Program-made: the position numbers and the translations under genes
Notes under the pieces: generated by a model
Database searches by the model: none
What the model saw: only the letters and a program-made list of their open reading frames with translations
What the model was told of the DNA's origin: nothing
Shown here: piece by piece, positions 1 through 7,800 of the stretch
How the letters are laid out: each line of letters opens with the position of its first letter
Numbering within the stretch: the stretch's first letter is position 1
Origin: Amycolatopsis acidiphila
GTDB lineage: Bacteria > Actinomycetota > Actinomycetes > Mycobacteriales > Pseudonocardiaceae
Direction: 5' to 3'
Length of the DNA stretch: 64,000 nt
Assembly: GCF_021391495.1 (NCBI RefSeq)
Contig: NZ_CP090063.1
Span: forward strand, 6,634,001 to 6,698,000

Positions 1-90
1 GTACGGGCCCTTGGCTACGTGCCGGAGCAGTCGACCACCTCGGTCATCGAGAAGATCCGCACGGGCTCCGTGCTGGGGGAGGAGCCGTGA
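1..90 (+). CDS. C-terminal end of a heptose-1-phosphate nucleotidyltransferase (RfaE2/HldE-like), partial
   Basis: This reading frame is open from the window edge to TGA at 88-90 and gives 29 residues ending GSVLGEEP. The stretch QSTTSVIEKIR resembles the end of RfaE/HldE cytidylyltransferase-fold proteins, where an STT-x-I-x-K-I helix closes the domain. These enzymes make ADP-heptose from heptose 1-phosphate. The following glycosyltransferase and methyltransferase suit a sugar-modification cluster. An SD-like GGGGAGGAG lies at its 3' end and would have served the next gene. Only the tail is visible, so the assignment is tentative. Confidence 0.55.
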   Translation, partial: VRALGYVPEQSTTSVIEKIRTGSVLGEEP

Positions 91-163
91 GCGAGCTTGC
101 GAGCGAACCGTTGAATACAGCAGCGCCCGCTCGCAGGCGCGCCGAGCGCAGCGAGGTGCGGCT
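87..163 (+). repeat. 77-bp palindromic insert splitting a stop/start junction
   Basis: GTGAGCGA occurs at 87-94 and again at 164-171. The first copy sits right after the SD GGGGAGGAG and overlaps the upstream TGA; the second starts the glycosyltransferase. Removing the 77 bp restores a normal GTGA stop/start overlap behind a strong SD. Inside, 95-105 pairs with 128-138 (11 bp with one G-T wobble), as in REP/MITE-like elements. The target-site-like duplication and hairpin suggest insertion of a small non-coding element. The glycosyltransferase keeps a weaker SD, GAGG at 153-156. Confidence 0.55.
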
Positions 164-967
164 GTGAGCGAACTCGACGTGCTCGTCCCGACCCGTGACC
201 GGCCGACCGAGCTCGCCGTCACGCTGTCCGGCCTGGCCGCGCAGGAGTTCGCCGGCTTCTCGGTGATCGTCAGCGACCAGTCCGACGGCGCACCCGGCTG
301 GGAGACGCCGTCCGCGACGGCGATGATCCGGATGCTCGAACGCAACGGGCATCCGGTGCGGTTGAGCCGGAACCTGCCGCGGCGGGGGCTGGCGCACCAG
401 CGTGGGCACCTGCTTTCCCTGTCCTCGGCCCGGTATGTGTTGTACCTGGACGACGACGTGTGGCTCGAACCCGGCGCGCTGGCCAGGATGCACTCGGCGA
501 TCACCGAGCTGGAATGCGCGTTCGTCGGCAACGCCGTGCAGGGACTGTCCTATCTGGACGATCACCGGCCGCACGAGCTGGCGCCGTACGAGGAGTGGCA
601 GGGACGCCCGGAGCCGGAGCACGTGTCGCCCGGCAGCCCGGCCTGGGGCCGCTGGACCCTGCACAACGCGGCGAACCCCACCCATCTGTCCGACCGGGTC
701 GCACATCGTCCTAAATGGACCTCATACAAGATCGCCTGGGTGGGCGGCTGCGTGCTCTACGATCGTGAGATGCTGGAATCGGTGGGCGGCTTCGACTTCT
801 GGCAGGAGCTGCCCGAGACGCACTGCGGCGAGGACGTGCTGCCGCAGCTGCGGTTGCAGGCGAAGTACGGCGGCGCCGGCATCCTGCCCACCGGCGCGGT
901 GCATCTGGAGTCCCCGACGACGGTACCGGACCGGACGTCGCAAGCATACGAGGTGGTGTCCCCGTGA
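164..967 (+). CDS. family 2 glycosyltransferase
   Basis: A 267-residue GT-A fold transferase that would move a sugar from a nucleotide sugar to an unknown acceptor. The N-terminus shows the nucleotide-binding strand DVLVPTRDRPTEL (about 4-16). The metal-binding motif is DDD at 96-98 within LYLDDDVWLE, and a late GED (near 225) fits the catalytic-base region. No membrane segment is seen. GTG at 164 is preferred because GAGG lies 7 bases upstream and the N-terminal strand starts there; an upstream in-frame extension to 11 reads through a repeat element. The stop overlaps the methyltransferase start, so the two are translationally coupled. Confidence 0.8.
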   Translation: MSELDVLVPTRDRPTELAVTLSGLAAQEFAGFSVIVSDQSDGAPGWETPSATAMIRMLERNGHPVRLSRNLPRRGLAHQRGHLLSLSSARYVLYLDDDVWLEPGALARMHSAITELECAFVGNAVQGLSYLDDHRPHELAPYEEWQGRPEPEHVSPGSPAWGRWTLHNAANPTHLSDRVAHRPKWTSYKIAWVGGCVLYDREMLESVGGFDFWQELPETHCGEDVLPQLRLQAKYGGAGILPTGAVHLESPTTVPDRTSQAYEVVSP

Positions 968-1671
968 TGGCCCTTTCCCAGGAACGGTTGAGCAGGCGTG
1001 ACCGCTTCCTCGACCAGGCCGTCCGGGAAATGTGGAAGTACGACGAACGACTTCGCGGGCTGGCGGTGGAAGCCCGTTTCGACCGCGGAATCGCACACCT
1101 GACGGGCGAGGTGGACTCCGCGGACCAGCTGGAGCTCGCCCGCTCGCTGATCGGGCGGCTCGACGGCGTGCTGGGTGTGTGGGACCGGGTGCGCGTCGCG
1201 GGGCGCGACCCGGTGATCCTCGACCTCGGTTGTGGCGCGCAGAAACAGTACCCGGGCAACTTCGGGGTGGACCTGTTCCCGACGTCCGAAGTGGACGTTC
1301 TCGCGGACGTCTCGCGCGCGCTGCCGTTCACGGACGCGTCGGTCGACCGGGTGTTCCTGGTGCACATCCTGGAGCACCTGATCGACTTCCTGCCACTGGT
1401 GGACGAGGTGCACCGGATCCTGCGGCCCGGCGGTGCCGCGTTCGTGCTCTCGCCGTGGTGGCGGTACGTGAACGCGGTCGCGGACCCGACGCACGTGCGG
1501 ATGCTGGACGTGCAGACGATCAAGGGGATCTGCCGCCGACCCGGCTCGCGGCGGCTGTGGTACCCGTTGCACGCGGCCTGCGACGGCGCGACCATCTTCG
1601 CCGAGCTGCGCCCGCTGGCCGACGGGGCCGATTTCCCGGGCGAGGCGGAACTCGCCCGGTTCTTCGACTAG
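964..1671 (+). CDS. BON-domain / class I SAM methyltransferase fusion
   Basis: A 235-residue protein. Residues about 28-78 resemble a BON domain (putative phospholipid or periplasmic-surface binding). The C-terminal part is a type-11 methyltransferase: motif I is LDLGCG at 86-91, the acidic GVD follows, and ILEHL near 136-140 and LRPGG match later motifs. It probably methylates a small molecule or glycan made with the preceding glycosyltransferase. GTG 964 overlaps the upstream TGA; ATG 967 is an equally possible start. A BON module ahead of a methyltransferase is uncommon. Confidence 0.75.
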   Translation: MMALSQERLSRRDRFLDQAVREMWKYDERLRGLAVEARFDRGIAHLTGEVDSADQLELARSLIGRLDGVLGVWDRVRVAGRDPVILDLGCGAQKQYPGNFGVDLFPTSEVDVLADVSRALPFTDASVDRVFLVHILEHLIDFLPLVDEVHRILRPGGAAFVLSPWWRYVNAVADPTHVRMLDVQTIKGICRRPGSRRLWYPLHAACDGATIFAELRPLADGADFPGEAELARFFD

Positions 1672-1675
1672 GAGA

Positions 1676-2119
1676 CTAGGACTCGCGCGTCCGCTGAACA
1701 GCCGTGCCGGCGATGCCGAGCACGATCATGCCGATGCCGAGCCCGAAGTGCAGCCAGTTGTCCGCGCCGTTGACGGGCAGGAAGTTCATCCCGCTGTGGA
1801 TGTCGATGACGATGCCGTACACGCACACCAGGATGTAGACGAACCCGCCGAGCACGAGGTATCCCCGGGCACCGCCCGGTCCGCGTGCGAGTACGAGGCC
1901 GGCGATGCCGAACACCAGGTGCACGAGGTTGTGCAGCACGGACACGCTGAACACCCCGAACAGCATGGCCATCGAATGGTGCCCACCGAAGGTGAGCTGG
2001 TCGTAGTCGGAGGTGATGCCGGGGATGAAGCCGAGGATGCCGACGACGAGGAAGACGGCACCGACGACGGCGGCGAAGGCTTGGACGGGTTGGCGCGCCC
2101 GGGTTCTGGTTTGCGTCAT
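1676..2119 (-). CDS. DUF4383 four-helix membrane protein
   Basis: A 147-residue integral membrane protein with four hydrophobic segments, beginning after the basic MTQTRTRARQP start. GGHHSMAMLFGVFSVSVLHN and HLVFGIAGL are characteristic of DUF4383, a widespread actinobacterial family of unknown function, often stress-inducible. ATG at 2119 follows a SigB/SigF-like promoter by only 9 bases, so the message is probably near-leaderless. It is convergent with the methyltransferase gene, their stops lying five bases apart. Confidence 0.8.
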   Translation of the reverse strand: MTQTRTRARQPVQAFAAVVGAVFLVVGILGFIPGITSDYDQLTFGGHHSMAMLFGVFSVSVLHNLVHLVFGIAGLVLARGPGGARGYLVLGGFVYILVCVYGIVIDIHSGMNFLPVNGADNWLHFGLGIGMIVLGIAGTAVQRTRES

Positions 2120-2128
2120 TCGCGACGA

Positions 2129-2153
2129 ATACCCCGGCCCTGGCGACCGATGC
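2129..2153 (-). promoter_or_regulatory. SigB/SigF-type promoter of the DUF4383 gene
   Basis: On the minus strand GCAT (-35, GNNT class) is followed by 15 bases and GGGTAT (-10). This fits Streptomyces SigB (GNNT-N14-16-GGGTAC/T). The predicted start of transcription falls at or near the ATG at 2119. Confidence 0.5.
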
Positions 2154-2169
2154 ACTACAGTTTTCCGAC

Positions 2170-2562
2170 GTGATCGACAAAATCGCCTGGCTGCGGCTGG
2201 AGTCCGGACGAGTACTGAGCACTCGCTCGCGCGGCAAGGACGTCTACTACCTACCGGGCGGGAAACGCGAAGCCGGGGAGAGTGACGTCGACACCCTTGT
2301 CCGGGAGATCCGCGAAGAGCTGTCCGTGACGATCCTGCCGGACAGCGCGGCGCCCGCCGGCACGTTCGAGGCGCAGGCACACGGCCACGCGGCGGGCACG
2401 ACAGTGCGGATGACCTGCTACACGGCCGACTACCGCGGCACTCTCGCCGCCGCGAGCGAGATCGAGGAGATCCGGTGGCTGGGCTACGCCGACCGGGACC
2501 GGGTCTCCGCCGTGGACCAGATCATCTTCGACCACCTGCACGACGCCGGCCGGCTCGGCTGA
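2170..2562 (+). CDS. Nudix hydrolase
   Basis: A 130-residue single-domain Nudix protein. The Nudix box runs from GGKREAGE through REIREELSV (about residues 30-53), matching GX5EX7REUXEE with serine in place of the last glycine. The family cleaves nucleoside diphosphates linked to another moiety, using Mg2+ held by the REIREE glutamates. The substrate cannot be told from sequence. GTG at 2170 is chosen because the domain begins at once. The gene is divergent from the DUF4383 gene with a 50-bp gap. Confidence 0.85.
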   Translation: MIDKIAWLRLESGRVLSTRSRGKDVYYLPGGKREAGESDVDTLVREIREELSVTILPDSAAPAGTFEAQAHGHAAGTTVRMTCYTADYRGTLAAASEIEEIRWLGYADRDRVSAVDQIIFDHLHDAGRLG

Positions 2563-2566
2563 GTGC

Positions 2567-3592
2567 TCAGACCCTCGCCGCGGCGAGAAGGGCCTCCCCG
2601 ACCTCCGCCCCCACGCGGCGCACGTCGAACTCGCGGATCGCGAGCTCCCGCCCGGCCCTGCCGAGCATCGTCCGCAAGCCGACTTCGGTGACCAGGCGGT
2701 CGATGCCGCCGGTCAGCGCCACGACATCGTCGGCGGCCACGATGGCCGCCCCGCCGGCGAGTACCTCGACAGCGTCGCCCACGGCCGTCGTCAGGCACGG
2801 CAGCCCGTGCGCCATCGCGTTCAGCAGCGGCCCCGGTGGCACCTCCTGCCGCGCCGGGAAGCAGAACACGTCCAGCCGCCGCAGCAGCGGCACGGCGTCC
2901 GCGACCGGGCCGACGAACCGGATCGGCAGCCCGCGCGCGCGGTCGATCAGTATCGCGCGGTCCGGCCCGTCGCCGGCGATCAGCACCTGCACCGAGCGGC
3001 CACGGCGGGTCAGCGCGGCGACCGCCTGCACCAGCAGGTCCAGGCCGTGTTCGGGGACGAGCGGGGCGACCGCGCCCAGGACGACGGGCACCCGGGCCCC
3101 CGGCGTGACCGGCGACGCCGGGATCTCCACCCCCGGCCGGATCCGCCGCACCCGGTGCGCGGGCACGCCGAGCTCGGTGAGCGTGTGGACCAGCGACCGC
3201 AACGGCGCGAACGCACCGGCGAGCCCCTGGTAGACGTCCCAGGCGTCGGACGGGAGCGGGCCGTCGGCGTGCAACGTCACGACGGTCGGCGCGACCGACT
3301 CCGCGGCCCGCAGCGCGGCTGCGTTCCCGCCCGGTTCGGGCAGGTTGACGTGCACGACGTCCGGCCGCAGCCGTTCCAGCGCGGCTTGCACGTCCGGCGC
3401 CCACGTCCGCCCCCTCGCCAGCGGGACGACGGTCGCGCCGGGCTGGTGCCCGAAGAACGTCGCGACCTCCTGGCTGACGACCAGACTCGGCCGGATCCAC
3501 GAGGGCAGGAACCGCAGCAATCTCGCCACCTGTGCCTCGGCGACGCCGAAGGAGTCGGCGTCGACGACGAAGGCCACCTGCAGAGAGTCCAC
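2567..3592 (-). CDS. family 4 (GT-B) glycosyltransferase
   Basis: A 341-residue GT-B transferase. The N-terminal half has RPDVVHVNLPEPGG and VVTLHADG; the C-terminal half has the GT4 pattern: PLVPEHGLDLL, VLIAGDGPDR, a CFPAR segment and the sugar-nucleotide-binding GLPCLTTAVGDAVEVL. The usual FPS-x-E acidic motif is changed to FPARQEVPPGPLLNAMAHG. The acceptor is unknown, possibly a cell-envelope glycan. GTG at 3592 begins the first Rossmann strand. It is convergent with the Nudix gene. Confidence 0.8.
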   Translation of the reverse strand: MDSLQVAFVVDADSFGVAEAQVARLLRFLPSWIRPSLVVSQEVATFFGHQPGATVVPLARGRTWAPDVQAALERLRPDVVHVNLPEPGGNAAALRAAESVAPTVVTLHADGPLPSDAWDVYQGLAGAFAPLRSLVHTLTELGVPAHRVRRIRPGVEIPASPVTPGARVPVVLGAVAPLVPEHGLDLLVQAVAALTRRGRSVQVLIAGDGPDRAILIDRARGLPIRFVGPVADAVPLLRRLDVFCFPARQEVPPGPLLNAMAHGLPCLTTAVGDAVEVLAGGAAIVAADDVVALTGGIDRLVTEVGLRTMLGRAGRELAIREFDVRRVGAEVGEALLAAARV

Positions 3593-3713
3593 GATCTTGC
3601 GGCTACCCCTCCCCCGAAGGGGCTACGCATGGGGTACGTCACGGCGACTTCCCCCATCTCGCCTACAGGGTGGTAACGACTGGTGCATACACGGCGACTA
3701 CCAGCACAAACGC

Positions 3714-3740
3714 GTTTCGACCGTCACTCTTCGGGGCATT
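3714..3740 (+). promoter_or_regulatory. SigB/SigF-like promoter of the 55-residue hydrophilic protein
   Basis: CGTTTC at 3714-3719, a 15-base spacer, then GGGCAT at 3735-3740. This is one mismatch from the GTTT-N15-GGGTAT class. The predicted transcript would leave room for the GGGAGG SD ahead of ATG 3771. Confidence 0.4.
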
Positions 3741-3770
3741 CCGGGCGGTGGTCGGACCCGGGAGGTAACG

Positions 3771-3938
3771 ATGGCTAGACACCGCTTCGACGAGAACGAC
3801 AAGGACAACGACAAGAAATGGGGCGGCCCCGAGCTGGCCGAGCGCACCGAGGAGCAGCCGCAGCGGCACCGTCGTGACCGTGACAAGGCCCAGGCGCTCG
3901 ACCCGGACAGCGATCGTCCCCAGCCGCCGCAGCGGTGA
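3771..3938 (+). CDS. small highly charged hydrophilic protein
   Basis: A 55-residue protein rich in D, K, R, E and Q, with no hydrophobic core (opening MARHRFDENDKDNDKK). It is probably intrinsically disordered, like small stress-induced hydrophilic proteins. ATG 3771 follows a clear SD (GGGAGG). A 13-bp stem terminator lies right downstream, so this is a single-gene unit. I do not recognise a named family. Confidence 0.65.
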   Translation: MARHRFDENDKDNDKKWGGPELAERTEEQPQRHRRDRDKAQALDPDSDRPQPPQR

Positions 3939-3949
3939 CCGGCGGATGA

Positions 3950-3987
3950 GGCGGCGTGACCGGAGGGGGCACAACGGTCACGCCGCC
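3950..3987 (+). terminator. strong hairpin terminator
   Basis: GGCGGCGTGACCG (3950-3962) pairs perfectly with CGGTCACGCCGCC (3975-3987): a 13-bp stem and 12-base loop, 11 bases after the preceding stop. No U-tract follows, as is common in actinobacteria. Confidence 0.7.
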
Positions 3988-4063
3988 GGTACGGCCGGCG
4001 CGGCAACGCACCGGCCGGAGTCGCACACTCTCAGCTACCCCGGCCCATTCCGCGGCAAACCTG

Positions 4064-4091
4064 GGTTTCACCGGGGTGCCGGGCGGGGTAC
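4064..4091 (+). promoter_or_regulatory. SigF/SigB promoter, leaderless, for the PfkB kinase
   Basis: GGTTTC (4064-4069), 16 bases, then GGGTAC (4086-4091) is an essentially perfect SigF/SigB-class promoter. Transcription should start about 7-10 bases on, at or beside ATG 4101, which has no SD. Confidence 0.7.
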
Positions 4092-4100
4092 GCGCCAGTC

Positions 4101-5000
4101 ATGACAGTCGTCGTGGTCGGGCAGATCGCCCGTGACCTGGTGCTCCGCGTCGTCGAAGCGCCGGGCGCGGGACAGTCCGCCGACGTCCGGGAACGGCACG
4201 AGCTGCTCGGCGGCAAGGGCGCGAACCAGGCCGTCGGGCTCGCGCAGCTGGGCGCGCACGTCGCGCTCGTCGGCGTGGTCGGGGCGGACGGCACCGGCGA
4301 AAAGCTGCTGGCGCAGGCGAAAGCCGATCACATCGACGTCTCGCACGTGGTTCGGCGAGCCGACACGCAGACGGCGCTGATCGTGGACGTGGTCGACGAT
4401 TCCGCGCACTGGCACTACCTGGAGCACATCCCCGACGAGACGCTGGCGTCCGAACGGGACGTGTTCGCGGCCTCGGAGCTGATCCGCTCGGCCAAGGCCG
4501 TCATCGTCCAGCTGCAGCAGCCGCCGGAGACCGCACTCGAAGCCGCCCGGCTGACCCGTGCGGCCGGGGCGCGCGTGGTGCTCGACGGCGCCCCCAGCGG
4601 TCTGCGCGAGGAGTTGCTCGCGCACGCCGACATCCTCCGCGCGGACCGCAAGGAGGCCGGGCTGCTGGCCGGCAAGGAGATCAGGGACGTGGCGGATGCC
4701 GTCGAGGCCGGACAGGCCCTGGTCGACCAGGGCGTGTCACTCGCCGTGCTCGACGCCGCCGGTCAGGGGAACGTCTTCGTCACCGGCAAGGGGCACGAGT
4801 TCCTGCCGCTCGCGGACGTGCCGGTCGTGGACACCACCGGCGCCGGAGACGCCCTGGTCGCGACGCTGACGTATGCGCTGACCGCGGGCGAGCCGTTGCC
4901 GGTGGCCGCCCGGCTCGCGGTCGCCGCCGCGGCGCAGACGACGCGGCACGCCGGCGGTCGCCCACGATTACAACGATCGGCACTGTACGAATCGCTCTGA
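4101..5000 (+). CDS. PfkB-family carbohydrate kinase (ribokinase-like)
   Basis: A 299-residue PfkB kinase. The first signature is GGKGANQAVGLAQLG (about residues 37-51). The second is DTTGAGDALVATL (about 246-258), carrying the catalytic Asp of DTTGAGD and the anion hole. GQIARDLVLRV at the start is the substrate-lid entry. Ribokinase is the nearest textbook relative, but the sugar cannot be assigned. The likely leaderless SigB/SigF-type promoter suggests stress or stationary-phase expression. No sugar transporter or isomerase gene is adjacent. Confidence 0.85.
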   Translation: MTVVVVGQIARDLVLRVVEAPGAGQSADVRERHELLGGKGANQAVGLAQLGAHVALVGVVGADGTGEKLLAQAKADHIDVSHVVRRADTQTALIVDVVDDSAHWHYLEHIPDETLASERDVFAASELIRSAKAVIVQLQQPPETALEAARLTRAAGARVVLDGAPSGLREELLAHADILRADRKEAGLLAGKEIRDVADAVEAGQALVDQGVSLAVLDAAGQGNVFVTGKGHEFLPLADVPVVDTTGAGDALVATLTYALTAGEPLPVAARLAVAAAAQTTRHAGGRPRLQRSALYESL

Positions 5001-5039
5001 TCGGGTGTTTGCCAGGTCACAGTAGGGGCATTCTCGGGC

Positions 5040-5237
5040 ATGCTGACGACTGCCCAGACCGGCCAGCCGAAGACGGCCCCGCGTCTGTACATCCCGCCCG
5101 ACCAGACCGCGCCGCCGGTGCCGTGCGAGGAGTGCGGTTACACCGCCCTGCACGTCGGGCGCATCCTCGACGCCGACGGCAAGGTGCTGGCCACGATCCT
5201 CGTGTGCACCCGCTGCCGCGCCCGCAGCCCCCGCTGA
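5040..5237 (+). CDS. small zinc-ribbon-like protein
   Basis: A 65-residue protein with CEEC at about 30-33 and CTRC at about 57-60, spaced as in a two-knuckle zinc ribbon. The N-terminal 28 residues are polar and proline-rich. The function is unknown; it could bind nucleic acid or act as a partner subunit. It follows the kinase by 39 bp on the same strand and could be co-transcribed. Confidence 0.6.
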   Translation: MLTTAQTGQPKTAPRLYIPPDQTAPPVPCEECGYTALHVGRILDADGKVLATILVCTRCRARSPR

Positions 5238-5238
5238 C

Positions 5239-5604
5239 TCAGGCGATCAGCTCCCGGCTCGCCACCTCGGCGGCGCCCAGCTCCTGCCCCAGCTGCATGG
5301 CCAGGTTCTGCGCCCGCGCGAGCGCCGAAGCCGTGTCGAAGACCGACCTCGTGACCGCGTCGAACGCTCGCGGCGAGAGGTCGCCGTTGCACAGTCGCTT
5401 TTCCAGCCACGCACCGAGCTCCGGCAGGCTGCGGCCGATGTTCTCGGTGAGCAACCGCAACGACGTGAGCACGTCGGAGATCTCCGCGGCGCTGCCGATC
5501 GTGGCATGACCGTCCAAGCCCGACGCCTGCCGGTAGAGATTGCGGGTCGCTTCCTGGGCGCGCGCGGCGAAAGCTGTGACGGCCTCGTTCGGCGATACGT
5601 CCAT
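5239..5604 (-). CDS. hypothetical helical protein
   Basis: A 121-residue all-helical soluble protein (MDVSPNEAVTAFAARAQEAT..., many A, L, R and E) without a recognised domain. ATG 5604 has a good SD (AGAAGGA) eight bases upstream. A SigB-type promoter (GTTT-N15-GGGTAC) lies 41 bases further up on the minus strand. It is divergent from the 5734 gene, and their -35 elements are back to back, suggesting joint stress control. Confidence 0.65.
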   Translation of the reverse strand: MDVSPNEAVTAFAARAQEATRNLYRQASGLDGHATIGSAAEISDVLTSLRLLTENIGRSLPELGAWLEKRLCNGDLSPRAFDAVTRSVFDTASALARAQNLAMQLGQELGAAEVASRELIA

Positions 5605-5644
5605 GATCGAAATCCTTCTGTCCGGCAGGGCGTTGCTTTCAGCC

Positions 5645-5669
5645 GTACCCCCGGTTGTGCCGGTCAAAC
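5645..5669 (-). promoter_or_regulatory. SigB/SigF promoter of the 121-residue protein
   Basis: On the minus strand GTTT (5666-5669) is followed by 15 bases and GGGTAC (5645-5650), an exact match to the class. Its -35 forms the left half of the palindrome AAACG-A-CGTTT. Confidence 0.65.
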
Positions 5670-5672
5670 GAC

Positions 5673-5697
5673 GTTTCGGCCGATTCCGGCAGGGAAT
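5673..5697 (+). promoter_or_regulatory. SigB/SigF-like promoter of the 145-residue protein
   Basis: GTTT (5673-5676), 15 bases, GGGAAT (5692-5697). The -10 has one mismatch to GGGTAT. It faces away from the minus-strand promoter at 5645-5669 and shares a -35 palindrome with it. Confidence 0.45.
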
Positions 5698-5733
5698 CCG
5701 GCTCGCAATGATCCCCAGCACGATGGAATTCCC

Positions 5734-6171
5734 ATGACGCACAGCGAACTCCAGCGGGACGTCCGGCAGCTCGCCGATCACCTCGTCGACGTCGTCGCGA
5801 GGCAGGACTACGACACGCTCGCCGGCCTGGTGCCCCGGGTGGTCGGCAGGCAGTCGCCGGACGGGCGGCTGTTCCGGCCGCTGCTGACCGAGCTCGCGAT
5901 CGAGGTGGCGTGGCGCATCCGCGCCCTGACCGGCGGCCTGTCCGCCCGGGACCTGTTCACCATCGGCCTCTCGGCCGAGGACGAGACCGTCGCCGGTGTC
6001 GACGAACTCGACCCGCCGCTGCGCGCCACCCTGCGCGCGGTCCTCGCGGAGCTCAACGACGACCGGGAGAACTCCTTGGTACAACTGGATTTCGTGAACC
6101 AGGACCCGAACCCGCTCGGCCGCATGGACGCGCTGCTGCACCTCGTCTCGTGGGTGGGAGAGCTGCGCTGA
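5734..6171 (+). CDS. hypothetical soluble protein
   Basis: A 145-residue acidic, leucine-rich helical protein (MTHSELQRDVRQLADHLVDVV...). No family is recognised. ATG 5734 is chosen over the longer open frame to 5506 because the extension runs through the divergent promoter region. The pairing with the 5604 gene around mirrored promoters suggests a shared regulon. Confidence 0.6.
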   Translation: MTHSELQRDVRQLADHLVDVVARQDYDTLAGLVPRVVGRQSPDGRLFRPLLTELAIEVAWRIRALTGGLSARDLFTIGLSAEDETVAGVDELDPPLRATLRAVLAELNDDRENSLVQLDFVNQDPNPLGRMDALLHLVSWVGELR

Positions 6172-6213
6172 CCCGGCTACCCTTTGGCGGGAGCCGACGG
6201 AAAGGGGCAGCAC

Positions 6214-7800
6214 GTGGCGGTCAGCACCCGATGGTGGCGTAGCGCGGCGATCTACCAGATCTACCTCCGGAGCCTGACCGACGGCAGTGGCGACGGGATC
6301 GGCGACCTCGCCGGTGTCCGCGCCCGGCTCCCGTATCTGCGCGATCTCGGCGTGGACGCCGTCTGGATCACGCCGTGGTACCCGTCGCCGATGGCCGACG
6401 GCGGCTACGACGTCGCCGACTACCGCGACATCGACCCGCTCTTCGGCACCCTCGCCGAGGCGGAAACCCTGATCGGCGAAGCACATCAGCACGGCCTGCG
6501 GCTCATCGTCGACCTCGTGCCGAACCACACCTCCGACCGGCACCGCTGGTTCCGCGAGGCGCTCGCCGCGGGGCCGGGCTCACCGGCGCGCGCCCGGTAC
6601 ATCTTCCGGCAGGGCAAGGAATCCGGCGCGCCGCCGAACGACTGGAGGAGCGTGTTCGGCGGCCCGGCCTGGACCCGGGTGCCCGACGGTGAGTGGTACC
6701 TGCACCTGTTCGACGGCTCCCAGCCGGACCTGAACTGGGAGCTGCCCGAGGTGCGCGCGGAGTTCACGGAAGTACTGCGGTTCTGGCTGGACCGCGGGGT
6801 CGACGGGTTCCGCATCGACGTCGCGCACGGGCTGGTCAAGCATCCGGACCTGCCCGATCTCGGCACCGACCACGAGGAGCTGGTGGAGCCGCCGGACCGC
6901 TCGGACCACCCGCACTGGGACCGGGACGGCGTGCACGAGATCTACCGGTCGTGGCGGCGGATCATCGAGAGCTACGGCGAGGACCGGATCTTCGTGGCGG
7001 AGGCGTGGGTCAGCAAGCCCGACCGGCTGGCCCGGTACGTGCGCCCGGACGAGCTGCACAGCGCGTTCAACTTCGACTTCCTGCGCTGCTCCTGGAACGC
7101 CGGCGCGTTGCGTGGCGTCATCGACTCGAGCATCGGCGCGCTGCACGCGGTCGGCGCCCCGGCCACCTGGGTGCTGTCGAACCACGACGTCGTGCGGCAC
7201 GTGACGAGGTACGGCCGACCGGCCGGGGACGCGCCCGCGGACCTCGAGGTCGGCCGCCGCCGGGCTCGGGCCGCACTGCTGCTGATGCACGCGCTGCCCG
7301 GCGGCGTCTACCACTACCAGGGCGAGGAGCTGGGGCTGGAGGAGGTCGAGGACCTGCCCGAGGAGGTGCTGCAGGACCCGACCTGGGAGCGGTCCGGGCA
7401 CACCGAGCGTGGCCGCGACGGCTGCCGCGTCCCGTTGCCGTGGGACGGCGGCGAACCGCCGTTCGGCTTCGGGCCGGCGGGGTCGTGGCTGCCCCAGCCC
7501 GCGCACTGGCGGAACCTGACCGCGGCGGCCCAGGAACACGACGGGGATTCGATGCTGTCGTTGTACCGCAAGGCTTTGCACATCCGTCGTGAGCACCCCG
7601 CGCTGGGCGACGGCGAACTGTCCTGGTTGGACTCTCCCGGGGACGTGCTGCTGTTCCGCCGTGAGCCGGGGCTGGTGTGCGCGGTGAACCTGTCGCCAAC
7701 GCCGTTCCCGCTGCCGCCGCACGAGCGGGTCGTGCTGGCGAGCGAGCCGCTGCCGAACGGCAAGCTGTCGACGGATACGGCGGTGTGGCTGGAGGCTTAG
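6214..7800 (+). CDS. GH13 alpha-glucosidase / oligo-1,6-glucosidase
   Basis: A 528-residue cytoplasmic GH13 enzyme that hydrolyses alpha-glucosides such as maltose, isomaltose or trehalose-derived oligomers. Visible conserved regions are DLVPNHTSDRH (near 100-110), nucleophile Asp at about 202 in DGFRIDVAH, acid/base Glu at about 263 in VAEAW, and transition-state Asp at about 325 in SNHD. There is no signal peptide. GTG 6214 has SD GAAAGGGG six bases upstream, so the longer TTG start at 6184 is unlikely. Its length fits the alpha-glucosidase subfamily. Confidence 0.85.
   Translation: MAVSTRWWRSAAIYQIYLRSLTDGSGDGIGDLAGVRARLPYLRDLGVDAVWITPWYPSPMADGGYDVADYRDIDPLFGTLAEAETLIGEAHQHGLRLIVDLVPNHTSDRHRWFREALAAGPGSPARARYIFRQGKESGAPPNDWRSVFGGPAWTRVPDGEWYLHLFDGSQPDLNWELPEVRAEFTEVLRFWLDRGVDGFRIDVAHGLVKHPDLPDLGTDHEELVEPPDRSDHPHWDRDGVHEIYRSWRRIIESYGEDRIFVAEAWVSKPDRLARYVRPDELHSAFNFDFLRCSWNAGALRGVIDSSIGALHAVGAPATWVLSNHDVVRHVTRYGRPAGDAPADLEVGRRRARAALLLMHALPGGVYHYQGEELGLEEVEDLPEEVLQDPTWERSGHTERGRDGCRVPLPWDGGEPPFGFGPAGSWLPQPAHWRNLTAAAQEHDGDSMLSLYRKALHIRREHPALGDGELSWLDSPGDVLLFRREPGLVCAVNLSPTPFPLPPHERVVLASEPLPNGKLSTDTAVWLEA

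Noticed and set aside
11..163. N-terminal extension of the first glycosyltransferase
   Set aside because: It reads through the palindromic insert and another gene's 3' end, and the GT fold begins at 164.
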